From NCBI GenBank assembly GCA_002840845.1, contig PHCS01000001.1, forward strand, positions 1-64,000: a DNA stretch of 64,000 bases, written 5' to 3'. Below are positions 14,547-25,014 of the stretch, one piece after another. Every line of letters begins with the position of its first letter. Within the stretch, counting starts at the first letter, position 1. The stretch is from Betaproteobacteria bacterium HGW-Betaproteobacteria-14 (lineage in GTDB: Bacteria > Pseudomonadota > Gammaproteobacteria > Burkholderiales > Rhodocyclaceae). The position numbers and the translations under genes are program-made. The notes under the pieces are model-generated. The model did not search any database. It had not been told where the DNA came from and worked only from the letters and a program-made list of their open reading frames with translations.

Positions 14547-15619
14547 TTCAGCCGTTCCGATTTCATGTAGCTCTTCTGTCGTCGGAACATGCCCTTGCGA
14601 TAGAAGGGGAACATCTGGAAATACGTGCGTATCTTCAACCAGCGCCCGTACAGGCCCATCGGTTCGAACAGGATGAAAACGATCAGGATGATGCCGAAGA
14701 TGCTCGGCTGCAGGCCGGTCTGCTGGCCGATGGCGGGCGGCAGCCAGTCCTTGGCGATGACGATGAACTGCTGCACGCCGATCCAGAAGGCGGCGCCGAA
14801 GATGGCGCCGTAAATCGAGCCGACGCCGCCGACGACGAGGATGATGAGCAGCTCGATGGACTGCAGGAAGGTGAACTGCTCGGGCGATAAGTAGCGCAGC
14901 TTGTGCGCGTACAGCGCGCCGGCGATGCCGGTGATGGCGGCGGAAAGCGCGAAGGCCGTGGTCTTGTAGTAGGCGAGGTTGATGCCCATGCTCTGTGCGG
15001 AGACTTCCGAATCGCGGATGGCGACGAAGGCGCGGCCGGTGGGGCTGCGCAGCAGGTTCATGACCCCCAGCACGCAGAGGACCAGGATGGTCAGGCAGAG
15101 GAAATACATGCGCAGCTCGCTGTCGATGGGCAGGCCGAAGACCTCGAGGCTGCCGATGATCATGCCGCTGTTGCCGCCGGTGATGCTGTCGGCGCGCGTC
15201 ACCCCTTCCTCGACGATGAAGCCGAAGGCCAGGGTGGCGATGGCCAGATACATGCCCTTCACGCGCAAGGCGGGCAGGCCGACGATGATGCCGGTGATGC
15301 CGGCGATCAGCGCCGCGAACGTCAGCGACAGTGCGAAGGGCCAGCCGAGCTGTTGCAGGTAGCCCTCCGTATAGGCGCCCATGGCGAGAAAGGCGGCATG
15401 GCCGATCGACACCTGCCCGGTGAAGCCGACCAGGATCATGAGGCCGAGGCTGACGATGGCGTAGATCCAGATGAACACCATCTGCGAAAGGTAGTATTCC
15501 GGCAGCAGCCAGGGCAGGGCGCAGAGGCCGGCCAGCAGGGCGCTGTACCAGAAGATCTGGCCGCCATGCTTGAAGAGGCGGATGTCCTGCTGATAGTTCG
15601 TCTTGAATAGAAAACGCAT
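14543..15619 (-). CDS. livM: ABC transporter permease LivM
   Basis: 358 residues with about ten hydrophobic helices. It has the LivM motifs LMILVGFTGQVSIGHAAFLAMGAY and RSPTGRAFVAIRDSEVSAQSMGIN, the latter being the EAA-like loop contacting the ATPases. It forms the heteromeric channel with LivH. It overlaps livG by ATGA, and a repeat of about 75 bp separates it from livH. Confidence 0.93.
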   Translation of the reverse strand: MRFLFKTNYQQDIRLFKHGGQIFWYSALLAGLCALPWLLPEYYLSQMVFIWIYAIVSLGLMILVGFTGQVSIGHAAFLAMGAYTEGYLQQLGWPFALSLTFAALIAGITGIIVGLPALRVKGMYLAIATLAFGFIVEEGVTRADSITGGNSGMIIGSLEVFGLPIDSELRMYFLCLTILVLCVLGVMNLLRSPTGRAFVAIRDSEVSAQSMGINLAYYKTTAFALSAAITGIAGALYAHKLRYLSPEQFTFLQSIELLIILVVGGVGSIYGAIFGAAFWIGVQQFIVIAKDWLPPAIGQQTGLQPSIFGIILIVFILFEPMGLYGRWLKIRTYFQMFPFYRKGMFRRQKSYMKSERLK

Positions 15620-15637
15620 GGGCTATCAACTCCGCTC

Positions 15638-15710
15638 CGTCATTCCCGCGAAAGCGGGAATCCAGGGGCATCCTTGCGGGCTACTGGGTTCCCGCTTCCG
15701 CGGGAACGAC
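15638..15710. repeat. dRS3-like repeat pair (ATTCCC-N8-GGGAAT)
   Basis: Begins CGTCATTCCCGCGAAAGCGGGAATCC in outline and ends with the inverted GGTTCCCGCTTCCGCGGGAAC. The ATTCCC-N8-GGGAAT core matches the neisserial dRS3 consensus. It separates livH from livM within the operon. Confidence 0.85.
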
Positions 15711-15729
15711 GAATGTTTCGGCATGAGCG

Positions 15730-16626
15730 CTAGACCCTCTTCCTGAGGTTTTCGCCGAACAGGCCGGTGGGCTTGACCGCCAGCATGATCAGCACGACGA
15801 CGTAGGCGGCGATGTCCTTGAAGCCCTCGGGGAGATAGAAGCCGGCGAGCATCTCGACCACGCCAATGATCAGCCCGCCGACCAGGGCGCCCGGAATGCT
15901 GCCGAAGCCGCCGATCACCGCGGCGGGGAATGCCTTCAGGCCGATGAAGCCCATGTTGGCATGCACGAAGGTGATCGGCGCCAGCAGCAGGCCGGCGCAG
16001 GCCGAGACGGCGGCGGACAGGCCCCACACCAGCATGTTGATGCGCCGCACCGGAATGCCCATGTAGAAAGCGGCCAGCTGGTTCTGCGAGGTCGCCTTCA
16101 TGGCGATGCCGATCTTGGTGTGCCTGAAGAGCAGATAGAGGCCAAGGATCAGCAGCACGGTGACGCCAATGATGACGATCTGCTCCATCGGCATCACCAG
16201 GCCGCCCTCCGTGCCGCTGCCGCCGATGCGGACGATTTCGTCCCGGTAGGGCACCGGCAGGACATGGGTGTCGGTGCCCCAGTTCGGAATCATGGTGACC
16301 AGGCCGCGCGAGAGGAAACCGATGCCGATGGTCACCATCACCACGGTAAACGAGGGGTGTCCGAGCAGCGGGCGCAGCACCACGCGCTCGAGCAGCATGC
16401 CGAAGAGGAACATGACGATCAGGGTGGCGAGGAAGGCGATCCAGAACGGCATGCCCAGGGCCACGCTGGTACCCAGGCCGATGAATCCGCCGAGCATCAT
16501 CAGGTCGCCCTGGGCGAAGTTGACCGCCTCGGTGGCCTTGTAGATGAGCACGAAGCCGAGCGCGAGCAGGCCGTAGATGCAGCCTTGCGCGATGCCGCTC
16601 GCGACGAGTTGCAGGAATTGCAGCAA
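15730..16626 (-). CDS. livH: ABC transporter permease LivH
   Basis: 298 residues, strongly hydrophobic. It has the LivH opening LQLVASGIAQGCIYGLLALGFVLIYKATEAVNFAQGDLMMLG and the loop MKATSQNQLAAFYMGIPVRRIN. It is the first transporter gene in this operon, preceded by a 113-bp gap after the FadJ-type gene in which I see no convincing terminator, so read-through from the beta-oxidation genes is likely. Confidence 0.93.
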   Translation of the reverse strand: MLQFLQLVASGIAQGCIYGLLALGFVLIYKATEAVNFAQGDLMMLGGFIGLGTSVALGMPFWIAFLATLIVMFLFGMLLERVVLRPLLGHPSFTVVMVTIGIGFLSRGLVTMIPNWGTDTHVLPVPYRDEIVRIGGSGTEGGLVMPMEQIVIIGVTVLLILGLYLLFRHTKIGIAMKATSQNQLAAFYMGIPVRRINMLVWGLSAAVSACAGLLLAPITFVHANMGFIGLKAFPAAVIGGFGSIPGALVGGLIIGVVEMLAGFYLPEGFKDIAAYVVVLIMLAVKPTGLFGENLRKRV

Positions 16627-16739
16627 AACCCGACCTCCTCCGTAGTTCCGACTTTATATCGCGCCCCGTGGGCGGGCACCGCGGTTATTTCGCAGTGCAG
16701 AATAGTCTTTCGCTATTCGCTTTGTGTGGCGATTATGAC

Positions 16740-18902
16740 TTATATCGAAAAGAATTGTGAACCCTCTGCGGATTTTTTTCGAAGGCTTTCAGACGGGAGG
16801 AAGCGGTCGCCGCATTGTTTCGCCAGGCGGTCGCAGGCGGCAATGAAATTGGCCAGGCCCATGGTGTGGATCTGGCCGATCGGGCCGCCGCGGAAGGGCG
16901 GGTAGCCCCAGCCGAGAATGGCGCCGACGTCGGCGTCGCGCGGCGCGGCGAGCACGCCTTCTTCCAGGCAGCGGACGGTTTCGATGGACTGGATCAGCAT
17001 GAGACGCTCGATCACCTGATCGAGGGAGGGTTGTTCGGCGCGGATCGGGAAATGCTCGGCGAGGCCCGCCCACAGGCGCTTCTTCCCGCCGGCCGGGTAG
17101 TCATAGAAGCCCTGTCCGCCCTTCTTGCCGAGGCGGCCGAGTTTTTCCACCATGAGGGCGGCGACCTGGTCGGCGGCACGCTCGACGTATTCAGCGCCGA
17201 GATCGGCTTTCGTCTGCTTCGCGATCTTGTGCACCAGTTCGAGCGAGACCTCGTCGGCCAGCGCCAGCGGGCCCACCGGCATGCCGGCGATGCGCCCGGC
17301 GTTCTCGATCAACGCAGGCTGAACCCCTTCCTGCAGCAGGGCCATGCCCTCGGAGAGGTAGGTGCCGAAGACGCGGCTGGTGTAGAAGCCGCGCGCATCG
17401 TTGACCACGATCGGCGTCTTGCCGATCGCCTTGACGAAGTCCATGGCGCGGGCGAGGGTTGCCGGCGAGGTCTGCTGTCCGAGGATGATTTCGACCAGCG
17501 GCATGCGTTCGGCCGGCGAGAAGAAATGCAGGCCGATGAAATTCGCCGGGCGGCTGCTCGCCTCGGCCAGGCCGGTGATGGGGAGGGTGGACGTATTGGA
17601 AGCGAAGATCGCGTCGATGGATATCACCGCCTCGGTCTTCTTCGTCACCTCGGCCTTGAGCGTGCGGTCCTCGAACACCGCCTCGACCACCAGTTCGCAG
17701 CCGGCGAGGTCGGCGTAGTCGGCGGTGGGGTGGATGCGCGCCAGCACGGCGTCGGCGCCGTCCTGTGCGAGCTGACTTTTGGCGACGCGCTTTGCCAGCA
17801 GCTTGGCCGAGTAGGCCTTGCCGCGCTCGGCGGCTTCCAGCGTCGCGTCCAGCAGCACCACGTCCAGTCCCGCCGTTGCCGCCGCGTGGGCGATGCCCGC
17901 GCCCATCATGCCGGCGCCGAGCATGCCTATCCGCGTGTACTTCTGCGTCGGCACGTCCTGCGGCCGGCCGGCCAGCTTGTTCGCCTCCTGCATGAAGAAG
18001 AACAGGCTGCGGATCATGTTCTTCGCTTCGGGGCTGCGCACCAGGCTGACGAAATAGCGCGTCTCGTTCTTCAGACCGGTGTCGATGTCGGTCTGCATGC
18101 CCTCGAAGACGCAGGAGAGGATGTGCTTCGGCGCCGGGTAGTTGCCCTGCGTCTTCTCGCGCAGCATGGCATTGCCGGCCATGAAGGTCTGCATGCCTGA
18201 AGGCGTCATGACGCCGCCGCCGGGAATCCTGTAGCCCTTCTGGTCCCAGGGCTGCAGCGTCTTGCCCGGCTTGCCGTCCTTGCCTGACGCGATGTTCTTC
18301 GCGGCGGCTTCCAGCACCCAGGCGCGCGCGGCATCGCGTTCCGTGCCGGCCGGCACGACGGCGTGGATCTGGCCGAGCTTCTGCGCCTCGGCGGCCTTGA
18401 TGCGCTTGCCCTCGGTGAGCAGCAGCAGCGCCGGCTGGATGCCCATCAGGCGCGGTGCGCGCTGCGTGCCGCCGGCGCCGGGCAGCAGGCCGAGCGTGAC
18501 TTCGGGGAAGCCGAAGCGCGCTTTCGGGTTGTCGGCAGCGACGCGGTAGTGGCAGGCCAGCGCCAGTTCCAGGCCGCCGCCGAGCGTGTTGCCGTTGAGC
18601 GCCGCCGCCACCGGTTTCCCGGTGGTTTCCAGTGCCCGCAGCAAACGATGCCAGCCGCCGAGGTTGGCGGTGAGCGCCTGCGCGTCGTTCGCCTTCAGCA
18701 GCATGTCGAGGTCGCCGCCGGCGATGAAGTCGGCCTTGGCCGAGGCGACGACGATGCCCTTCACGGCGGGGTCGGCGAGCGCCTTCTGCACGGCCTCGGC
18801 GAAGGCCGCCATGCTCTGGTCGTTGAGGACGTTCTGCGAACGCCCCGGCAGGTCCCACTCGAGGGTGGCGATGCCTTCGCTATCTACTGCGTAGTTGATC
18901 AT
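16740..18902 (-). CDS. Bifunctional enoyl-CoA hydratase / 3-hydroxyacyl-CoA dehydrogenase (FadJ/FadB alpha-subunit type)
   Basis: 720 residues. The N-terminal crotonase domain (1-190) has IAGGDLDML and the oxyanion segment NGNTLGGGLELALAC. The central NAD-binding domain (about 325-505) has LGAGMMGAGIAHAAA and FFSPAERMPLVEII. The C-terminal dehydrogenase domains follow, ending with GWGYPPFRGGPIGQI. It catalyses hydration and NAD-dependent oxidation of acyl-CoA in beta-oxidation. It shares the operon with a thiolase and an acyl-CoA dehydrogenase, giving a complete beta-oxidation spiral with the acyl-CoA synthetase downstream. Copy 6 of the bipartite motif lies inside it. Confidence 0.92.
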   Translation of the reverse strand: MINYAVDSEGIATLEWDLPGRSQNVLNDQSMAAFAEAVQKALADPAVKGIVVASAKADFIAGGDLDMLLKANDAQALTANLGGWHRLLRALETTGKPVAAALNGNTLGGGLELALACHYRVAADNPKARFGFPEVTLGLLPGAGGTQRAPRLMGIQPALLLLTEGKRIKAAEAQKLGQIHAVVPAGTERDAARAWVLEAAAKNIASGKDGKPGKTLQPWDQKGYRIPGGGVMTPSGMQTFMAGNAMLREKTQGNYPAPKHILSCVFEGMQTDIDTGLKNETRYFVSLVRSPEAKNMIRSLFFFMQEANKLAGRPQDVPTQKYTRIGMLGAGMMGAGIAHAAATAGLDVVLLDATLEAAERGKAYSAKLLAKRVAKSQLAQDGADAVLARIHPTADYADLAGCELVVEAVFEDRTLKAEVTKKTEAVISIDAIFASNTSTLPITGLAEASSRPANFIGLHFFSPAERMPLVEIILGQQTSPATLARAMDFVKAIGKTPIVVNDARGFYTSRVFGTYLSEGMALLQEGVQPALIENAGRIAGMPVGPLALADEVSLELVHKIAKQTKADLGAEYVERAADQVAALMVEKLGRLGKKGGQGFYDYPAGGKKRLWAGLAEHFPIRAEQPSLDQVIERLMLIQSIETVRCLEEGVLAAPRDADVGAILGWGYPPFRGGPIGQIHTMGLANFIAACDRLAKQCGDRFLPSESLRKKSAEGSQFFSI
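17756..17779 (+). other. Bipartite motif CGCCGT-N10-CTGACTTT, copy 6
   Basis: Both boxes exact; spacer CCTGTGCGAG. It lies inside the FadJ-type gene, antisense to the coding strand. Confidence 0.7.
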
Positions 18903-18932
18903 TCAAGACTCCAAATATCCGGAGCGATTGAT

Positions 18933-19005
18933 CGTCATTCCCGCACAAGCGGGAATCCAGAGGCTGCATGGATTCCGGGTCGCGCTCCGCTTGCCCGGAA
19001 TGACG
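18933..19005. repeat. dRS3-like repeat pair (ATTCCC-N8-GGGAAT)
   Basis: ATTCCCGCACAAGCGGGAAT followed, after a short linker, by the inverted half GATTCCGGGT...CCCGGAATGACG. It lies between the thiolase and FadJ-type genes and fills most of that gap. Confidence 0.85.
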
Positions 19006-19014
19006 AACTCGCTT

Positions 19015-20223
<1,209 letters not shown>

Positions 20224-20225
20224 GG

Positions 20226-21362
20226 TTATAAAGTCCGGCTGATGAGTTCTTTCATGATTTCGTTGGTGCCGCCGTAGATGCGCTGCACGCGGGCGTCGGC
20301 ATAGGCGCGCGCGATCGGGTACTCCCACATGTAGCCGTAGCCGCCGTGCAGCTGCAGGCAGGCGTCGGCCACCTTGCACTGCAGGTCGGTGGTCCAGTAT
20401 TTCGCCATGGCGGCATCGACGGCGTCGAGCTTGTTTTCCAGCAGCAGCTCCATGCAACGGTCGACGAAGATGCGCGCGATCTGGATCTCGGTCTTCAGCT
20501 CGGCCAGGGTGAAGCGCGTGTTCTGGAAGGCCATGATCTCCTGGCCGAAGGCCTTGCGCTCGTGCGCGTAGGCGACGGTCCAGGACAGCGCCGCCTCGGC
20601 GCCCGCCACCGCGCCAAGCGCGATCTGCATGCGCTCCCACGGCAGCTCCTGCATGAGGTACACAAAGCCGTTGCCCTCGTCGCCGAGCAGGTTGGCTGCC
20701 GGCACGCGCACATTGTCGAAGAAGAGTTCGGCCGTGTCCTGCGCCTTCATGCCGAGCTTCTTCAGGCGCTTGCCCTTGGAGAAGCCGGCCATCGAAGTGT
20801 CCACGATGAACAGGCTGATGCCCTTGTAGCCCTTCGCCGCATCGGTCTTGGCGACGACGATGACGAGATCGGCATTCCAGCCGTTGGTGATGAAGGTCTT
20901 CGAGCCGTTGAGCACCCAGTGCTCGCCGTCCTTGACTGCCGCGGTCTTGATGCCCTGCAGGTCGCTGCCGGCGGCCGGCTCGGTCATGGCGATGGCGCCG
21001 ATCATCTCGCCACTCGCCATCTTCGGCAGGTAGGTCCGCTTGATGTGCTCGCTGCCGTAGTGCAGCAGGTAGGGCGCGACGATCTCCGAGTGCAGGCCAA
21101 AGCCGAAGCCGGAATCGCCGATGCGGTTCTGCTCCTCGATCAGCACCATGCTGTAGAGCTTGTCGGCGCCGGCGCCGCCGTACTGCTCCGGCATGGAGGG
21201 GCAGAGAAAGCCGGCGGCGCCGGCTTTTTTCCACACCTCGCGGTCCACGTAGCCCTGCTCCTCCCAGCGTTCGCGATGCGGCTGCACTTCGGTTTCCATG
21301 AAGCGCCGCACGGCGTCGCGGAAAAGCGTGTGTTCTTCCTTGAACAGGGTTCGTTCGAACAT
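20226..21362 (-). CDS. Acyl-CoA dehydrogenase
   Basis: The 378-residue FAD flavoprotein has the family signatures [16 protein letters not shown] and [33 protein letters not shown]. The middle beta domain carries GSKTFITNG. It introduces the alpha-beta double bond in acyl-CoA and passes electrons to ETF. It is the first gene of the minus-strand catabolic operon and is divergent from a second, larger acyl-CoA dehydrogenase, with which it shares a 122-bp promoter region containing a 12-bp palindrome. Confidence 0.94.
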   Translation of the reverse strand: MFERTLFKEEHTLFRDAVRRFMETEVQPHRERWEEQGYVDREVWKKAGAAGFLCPSMPEQYGGAGADKLYSMVLIEEQNRIGDSGFGFGLHSEIVAPYLLHYGSEHIKRTYLPKMASGEMIGAIAMTEPAAGSDLQGIKTAAVKDGEHWVLNGSKTFITNGWNADLVIVVAKTDAAKGYKGISLFIVDTSMAGFSKGKRLKKLGMKAQDTAELFFDNVRVPAANLLGDEGNGFVYLMQELPWERMQIALGAVAGAEAALSWTVAYAHERKAFGQEIMAFQNTRFTLAELKTEIQIARIFVDRCMELLLENKLDAVDAAMAKYWTTDLQCKVADACLQLHGGYGYMWEYPIARAYADARVQRIYGGTNEIMKELISRTL

Positions 21363-21434
21363 GGCGTGACCTCGGAATGGGAGGGTATTGCGACCAGCCG
21401 TGAAGGGTAGTAAAGTGGTTCGACCCTGTCAAGC

Positions 21435-21446
21435 AAGCAATTGCTT
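21435..21446. promoter_or_regulatory. 12-bp palindrome AAGCAATTGCTT in the divergent acyl-CoA dehydrogenase promoter region
   Basis: A perfect dyad lies in an otherwise AT-rich 122-bp gap between two divergently transcribed acyl-CoA dehydrogenase genes. It is a plausible operator for the TetR-type regulator encoded at 26145-26765, but the pairing is inference. Confidence 0.4.
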
Positions 21447-21484
21447 TGTTGCTTTTACACACTGTTTTACATGGAGAAATCGCC

Positions 21485-23164
21485 ATGGACGCCCAACACC
21501 CCCCGCTGCTCGCCACGCATGAGGTCATCAACCAGGCCCAGGCGCTGGAAAACTACAACGCCTATTCCCGCAACATCGCGCTGCAGGAAGCCGTCGCGCG
21601 CGAAGGCGCCGGCTGGGCGCAGGACTGGCTCGTCGCGCGCGGCGCCGAAGTCGGCAGCGCGGAATGGATCGAACACGGCCGCCTCGCCAACGAAAACCCG
21701 CCCAAGCCGAAACTCTTCGACCGCTACGGCAACCGTCGCGACGAGGTCGAGTTCCACCCCTCCTGGCACGAATGCCTGGGCTGGCTGAAGCGGCACGGCT
21801 GCGACACCGGGCCGTGGGCCGAGCCGAAGCCAGGCGCGCATGTCGCCCGCGCCGCCGCCTACGTCATGTTCGCCGAGATCGAGGACGGCTCGCTCTGTCC
21901 GACGACCATGACCTACGGCGCCGTGCCGGTGCTTCGCAACGTGCCGGAGATCGCCCGCGACTGGATGCCGCTCATGCTTTCGCGCGAGTACGACGCGCGT
22001 TTCATCCCCGCTGCGCAGAAGCGCGGCGTGCTGATCGGCATGGGGCTGACCGAGAAGCAGGGCGGCTCCGACGTGCGCGCGAACACCACGAGAGCCGAAC
22101 AAGTCGGCTCGGCCACGCGCGCCGAAGACAGTGGCGACGGCTCCTGGCGTATCGTCGGCCACAAGTGGTTCCTCTCGGCGCCGATGTGCGATGCCTTCCT
22201 CGTCACGGCGCAGTCGCCGAAGGGCCTGTCCTGCTTCTTCGTGCCGCGCTGGACGCCGGACGGGCGGCTCAACGAGATCCGCATCCAGCGCTTCAAGGAC
22301 AAGATGGGCGACCGCTCCAACGCCGGCACCGAGGCCGAGTTCTGGGGCTCGGTCGGCTGGCTGGTCGGCGAGGAGGGGCGCGGCATCCCCACCGTGCTGG
22401 AGATGGGCGTGTATACCCGCCTCGATTGCGCCATCGGCTCGACCGGCATCATGCGCGCGGCGCTGTCGCAGGCGATGCACCACACCAGTCAGCGCGCCGC
22501 CTTCGGCAAGCTGCTGCGGCAGCAGCCGCTGATGATGAACGTGCTGGCCGACATGGCGCTGGAGAGCGAGGCGGCCACAGCCTTGTCGCTGCGCCTGGCG
22601 CGCGCCTTCGACGCGCAGGAGGACGAGTCGGAGTCGCTGCTGCGGCGCCTGCTCACGCCGGTGGCCAAGCTGTGGATCTGCAAGCGCTGCCCGACGCTGG
22701 TGGCCGAGGCGATGGAGGCGCACGGCGGCAACGGCTTCGTCGAGGAAGGGCCGATGCCGCGCCTGTTCCGGCAGAGCCCGCTGAACTCGATCTGGGAAGG
22801 CTCCGGCAACGTCATGTGCCTGGACACGCTGCGCGCGCTGGCCAAGCATCCCAGGAGTGCCGAGGCGCTTGCCGCGGAGATCGCGCCGGCACTCGGCAAG
22901 CACGCCGCCTTCGACCGCCACATCGCGCAACTGCAGTCTGCGCTGCGCGACGCCGACGGCATCGAGTCGCGCGCGCGCAGCCTGACGCAGGACATCGCGC
23001 TGGCCATGCAGGCGGCGCTGCTGCTGCGCTTCGCGCCGGCGGCCGTGAGCGAGGCCTTCTGCGCCTCGCGCCTGGGCGGCGATTGGGGCCATGTGCTCGG
23101 CACACTGGCGAAGCACACCGACTTCGAAACCATCCTGCAGCGCGCCTGGCCGCAAAATGCTTAG
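21485..23164 (+). CDS. AidB-like acyl-CoA dehydrogenase family protein
   Basis: 559 residues, longer than ordinary acyl-CoA dehydrogenases. It has the AidB-type N-terminal extension ([22 protein letters not shown]) and the motifs [18 protein letters not shown] and [39 protein letters not shown]. In E. coli AidB is a flavoprotein of the alkylation response; homologues next to catabolic genes may instead act on acyl-CoA. I favour the catabolic role here because AtuA and enoyl-CoA hydratase genes follow. The track starts at 21446, but the ATG at 21485 with GGAGA 7 nt upstream is better. Confidence 0.85.
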   Translation: MDAQHPPLLATHEVINQAQALENYNAYSRNIALQEAVAREGAGWAQDWLVARGAEVGSAEWIEHGRLANENPPKPKLFDRYGNRRDEVEFHPSWHECLGWLKRHGCDTGPWAEPKPGAHVARAAAYVMFAEIEDGSLCPTTMTYGAVPVLRNVPEIARDWMPLMLSREYDARFIPAAQKRGVLIGMGLTEKQGGSDVRANTTRAEQVGSATRAEDSGDGSWRIVGHKWFLSAPMCDAFLVTAQSPKGLSCFFVPRWTPDGRLNEIRIQRFKDKMGDRSNAGTEAEFWGSVGWLVGEEGRGIPTVLEMGVYTRLDCAIGSTGIMRAALSQAMHHTSQRAAFGKLLRQQPLMMNVLADMALESEAATALSLRLARAFDAQEDESESLLRRLLTPVAKLWICKRCPTLVAEAMEAHGGNGFVEEGPMPRLFRQSPLNSIWEGSGNVMCLDTLRALAKHPRSAEALAAEIAPALGKHAAFDRHIAQLQSALRDADGIESRARSLTQDIALAMQAALLLRFAPAAVSEAFCASRLGGDWGHVLGTLAKHTDFETILQRAWPQNA

Positions 23165-23170
23165 AACCCT

Positions 23171-23269
23171 TAACCACAGAGGCACAGAGACACAGAGTAT
23201 TCATTTTCTGGTTTTCTCTGTGCCTCTGTGTCCCCCAAGGGGATTTCCTTCGGGGCACCTCTGTGGTGA
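23171..23269. repeat. CCACAGAGGCACAGAG palindromic repeat carrying a nested 20-bp element
   Basis: CCACAGAGGCACAGAGACAC is followed by its inverted partner CTCTGTGCCTCTGTGTC, but the distal arm is interrupted before CTCTGTGGT. The interruption, CCCAAGGGGATTTCCTTCGG (23234-23253), differs by only two bases from a segment interrupting a different repeat family at 48019-48038. Confidence 0.8.
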
Positions 23270-24658
23270 ATGGTCTTGAAGGCCATTCGCATCGGCGCCG
23301 GCCTGGGTTTCTACGGCGACGCGTGGCGGCCGGTGGCCGCCAGCATCGAGCGCGGCGGGGTGCAGTACATCGGCTCGGACCACCTGGCCGAGCTGACCCT
23401 GGCGATCCTGCAGAAGGACCGCATGAAGGATTCGGCGGCGGGCTACACGCGCGACCTCGTGCCGATGCTGACCAGCCTGTGGCCGCTGGCGCAGCCGCGC
23501 GGCGTGAAATTTCTGCTCAATGCCGGCGGGCTGAATCCCGAAGGTGCGCGGGATGCCCTGGTCGCCGAATTCAACAAGCGCGGCTGGAAGGCGAAGATCG
23601 CCACGGTCACCGGAGATGCACTGATCGAACGCATCGACTCCTTGCGTGCAGCCGGCGAGCCGCTCGACCACCTCGACACCGGCGCCTCCATCGACACGGT
23701 GCGCAGCCGCCTGCTCTTCGCCAACGCCTACCTCGGCGCGCAGCCGCTGGTGCGCGCGCTGGAAGCCGGCGCCGACATCGTGCTGACGGGCCGCGTCGCC
23801 GACGCCGCGCTGTTCCTCGCGCCGCTGATCCGCGAATTCGGCTGGGCGGCGGACGATTGGAACCGGCTCGCGGCAGGCCTCACTGTCGGCCACCTGCTGG
23901 AGTGTTCCGGCCAGGGCAGCGGCGGCAATTTCAATTCGTACCTGGAGAATGGATGGGAGTCGGTGCCCGACCTCGGCCATATCGGCTATCCCATCGCGGA
24001 AGTCAGTCCCGATGGCACGGCGATCATTACCAAGGCGCCGGGCACCGGCGGACGGGTGGACTTCGACACCGTGCGCCAGCAGCTGCTCTACGAAGTGCAC
24101 AATCCGCATGCCTATTTCTCGCCCGACGTCGTGCTCGACATGGGCACGCTCAAGCTGGACGACCTCGGCGGCGACCGCGTGCGCGTGTCCGGCGCCACCG
24201 GCCGGCCGCGCCCGGACAAGCTGAAGATCGTCGCCGGCTACGAAGACGGCTGGGCGGGCACGGCCACCATCGGCTACTCGTGGCCCGGCGCCATGAGGAA
24301 GGCACGCGTTACGGCGGCGATCATCGAGCGCCAGCTTGCGGAACAGAAACTCGCCTACGACGAGATCCACACCGAATACCTCGGTTACAACTCACTGCTC
24401 GGCGATCTTGCCGACGATTCGCGCATCGATGAGCTCAACGAGGTTTACCTGAAGATGTCGGTGCATGCCAAGGAACGGCGACTGGCCGAGGCCTTTCCGC
24501 GCCAGTTTCCGTGGCTGGCATTGTCCGGCCCGCCGACGGCGAGCGGCTTCTCCGGCATTGAGCCGGCGCGCCAGCTGCTCGGCCTGTGGCCGACGCTGGT
24601 GCGGCGCGATCTCGTCGAGCCGGAAGTGAAAGTCAGCCTCTGCGAAACGGCGGCATGA
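23270..24658 (+). CDS. AtuA-family protein (acyclic terpene utilisation, DUF1446)
   Basis: 462 residues. It has the AtuA/DUF1446 features: the opening IRIGAGLGFYGDAW, NAGGLNPEG, TGRVADAALFLAPL, LECSGQGSGGNF and DFDTVRQQLLYEVHNPHAY. In Pseudomonas, AtuA is required for citronellol/geraniol catabolism but its reaction is unresolved. The gene begins at the very edge of a repeat (ATG 23270) and overlaps a small AtuA-related gene by ATGA; many proteins carry the two as one polypeptide. Copies 7 and 8 of the bipartite motif lie in it, the latter encoding its last residues. Confidence 0.85.
   Translation: MVLKAIRIGAGLGFYGDAWRPVAASIERGGVQYIGSDHLAELTLAILQKDRMKDSAAGYTRDLVPMLTSLWPLAQPRGVKFLLNAGGLNPEGARDALVAEFNKRGWKAKIATVTGDALIERIDSLRAAGEPLDHLDTGASIDTVRSRLLFANAYLGAQPLVRALEAGADIVLTGRVADAALFLAPLIREFGWAADDWNRLAAGLTVGHLLECSGQGSGGNFNSYLENGWESVPDLGHIGYPIAEVSPDGTAIITKAPGTGGRVDFDTVRQQLLYEVHNPHAYFSPDVVLDMGTLKLDDLGGDRVRVSGATGRPRPDKLKIVAGYEDGWAGTATIGYSWPGAMRKARVTAAIIERQLAEQKLAYDEIHTEYLGYNSLLGDLADDSRIDELNEVYLKMSVHAKERRLAEAFPRQFPWLALSGPPTASGFSGIEPARQLLGLWPTLVRRDLVEPEVKVSLCETAA
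23999..24022 (-). other. Bipartite motif CGCCGT-N10-CTGACTTT, copy 7 (one mismatch)
   Basis: Minus orientation; first box exact, second box CTGACTTC; spacer GCCATCGGGA. It lies within the AtuA gene. Confidence 0.5.
24629..24652 (-). other. Bipartite motif CGCCGT-N10-CTGACTTT, copy 8
   Basis: Minus orientation, both boxes exact; spacer TTCGCAGAGG, nearly identical to the spacer of copy 13 in tviB. It encodes the last residues of AtuA. Confidence 0.7.
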
Positions 24659-25014
24659 AACGCAAACTGGTCGAAATCGCCCACGCCCGCAGCGGCGACA
24701 AGGGGGACCGCTGCGACCTCGGCCTGTTCGCGCCCGATGCGGCGACCTATGCCGTGCTCAAGCGCGAAGTCACGCCGGAGCGCCTCGTCCGCCACTTCGC
24801 CGGCATGGCCAGCGGCCCCGTCGAGCTCTACCCGCTCGACAACCTGCTGGCCCTGAAGATCGTGCTCAACGGCGCACTCTCGGGCGGCGCGGCGCGCTCC
24901 CTGCGCAGCGACAATCTGGGAAAATGCGCCGCCGCGGCGCTGCTGCGCATGGAAATAGAACTACCGCCAGATTTCGTCATTCCCGCGAAGGCGGGAATCC
25001 AGAACGATGCGTGA
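24655..25014 (+). CDS. Small AtuA-related protein with a repeat-encoded C-terminus
   Basis: 119 residues. The conserved part, KLVEIAHARSGDKGDRCDLGLFAPD through LGKCAAAALLRMEIEL, matches the AtuA-related C-terminal domain that accompanies DUF1446 proteins. It overlaps the AtuA stop codon by ATGA, so the two subunits are translationally coupled. The final PPDFVIPAKAGIQNDA is not family sequence: FVIPAKAGIQ is the translation of the dRS3-like repeat at 24975-25002. The repeat has therefore replaced or extended the native end of the gene, and the reading frame runs 8 nt into the GIY-YIG gene. Confidence 0.8.
   Translation: MKRKLVEIAHARSGDKGDRCDLGLFAPDAATYAVLKREVTPERLVRHFAGMASGPVELYPLDNLLALKIVLNGALSGGAARSLRSDNLGKCAAAALLRMEIELPPDFVIPAKAGIQNDA
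24975..25002. repeat. dRS3-like repeat (left flank of the GIY-YIG gene)
   Basis: ATTCCCGCGAAGGCGGGAAT core with flanking CGTC and CCAG. It supplies the C-terminus of the AtuA-related protein and ends just before the ATG of the GIY-YIG gene. Confidence 0.85.

Noticed and set aside
13659-15671. 670-residue ORF suggesting a LivG-LivM fusion
   Set aside because: The N-terminal part is a shadow of livM; livG begins at ATG 14546 overlapping livM by ATGA.
16712-16731. GAATAG...CTATTC hairpin downstream of the FadJ-type gene as a terminator
   Set aside because: Only a 6-bp stem and no T-run on the minus strand; read-through into livH is more likely.
21664-24432. 922-residue plus-strand ORF overlapping the AidB-like and AtuA genes
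   Set aside because: Arg/Ala/Gly-rich shadow of the true frames with no domains; the real genes in the other frame have full family motifs.
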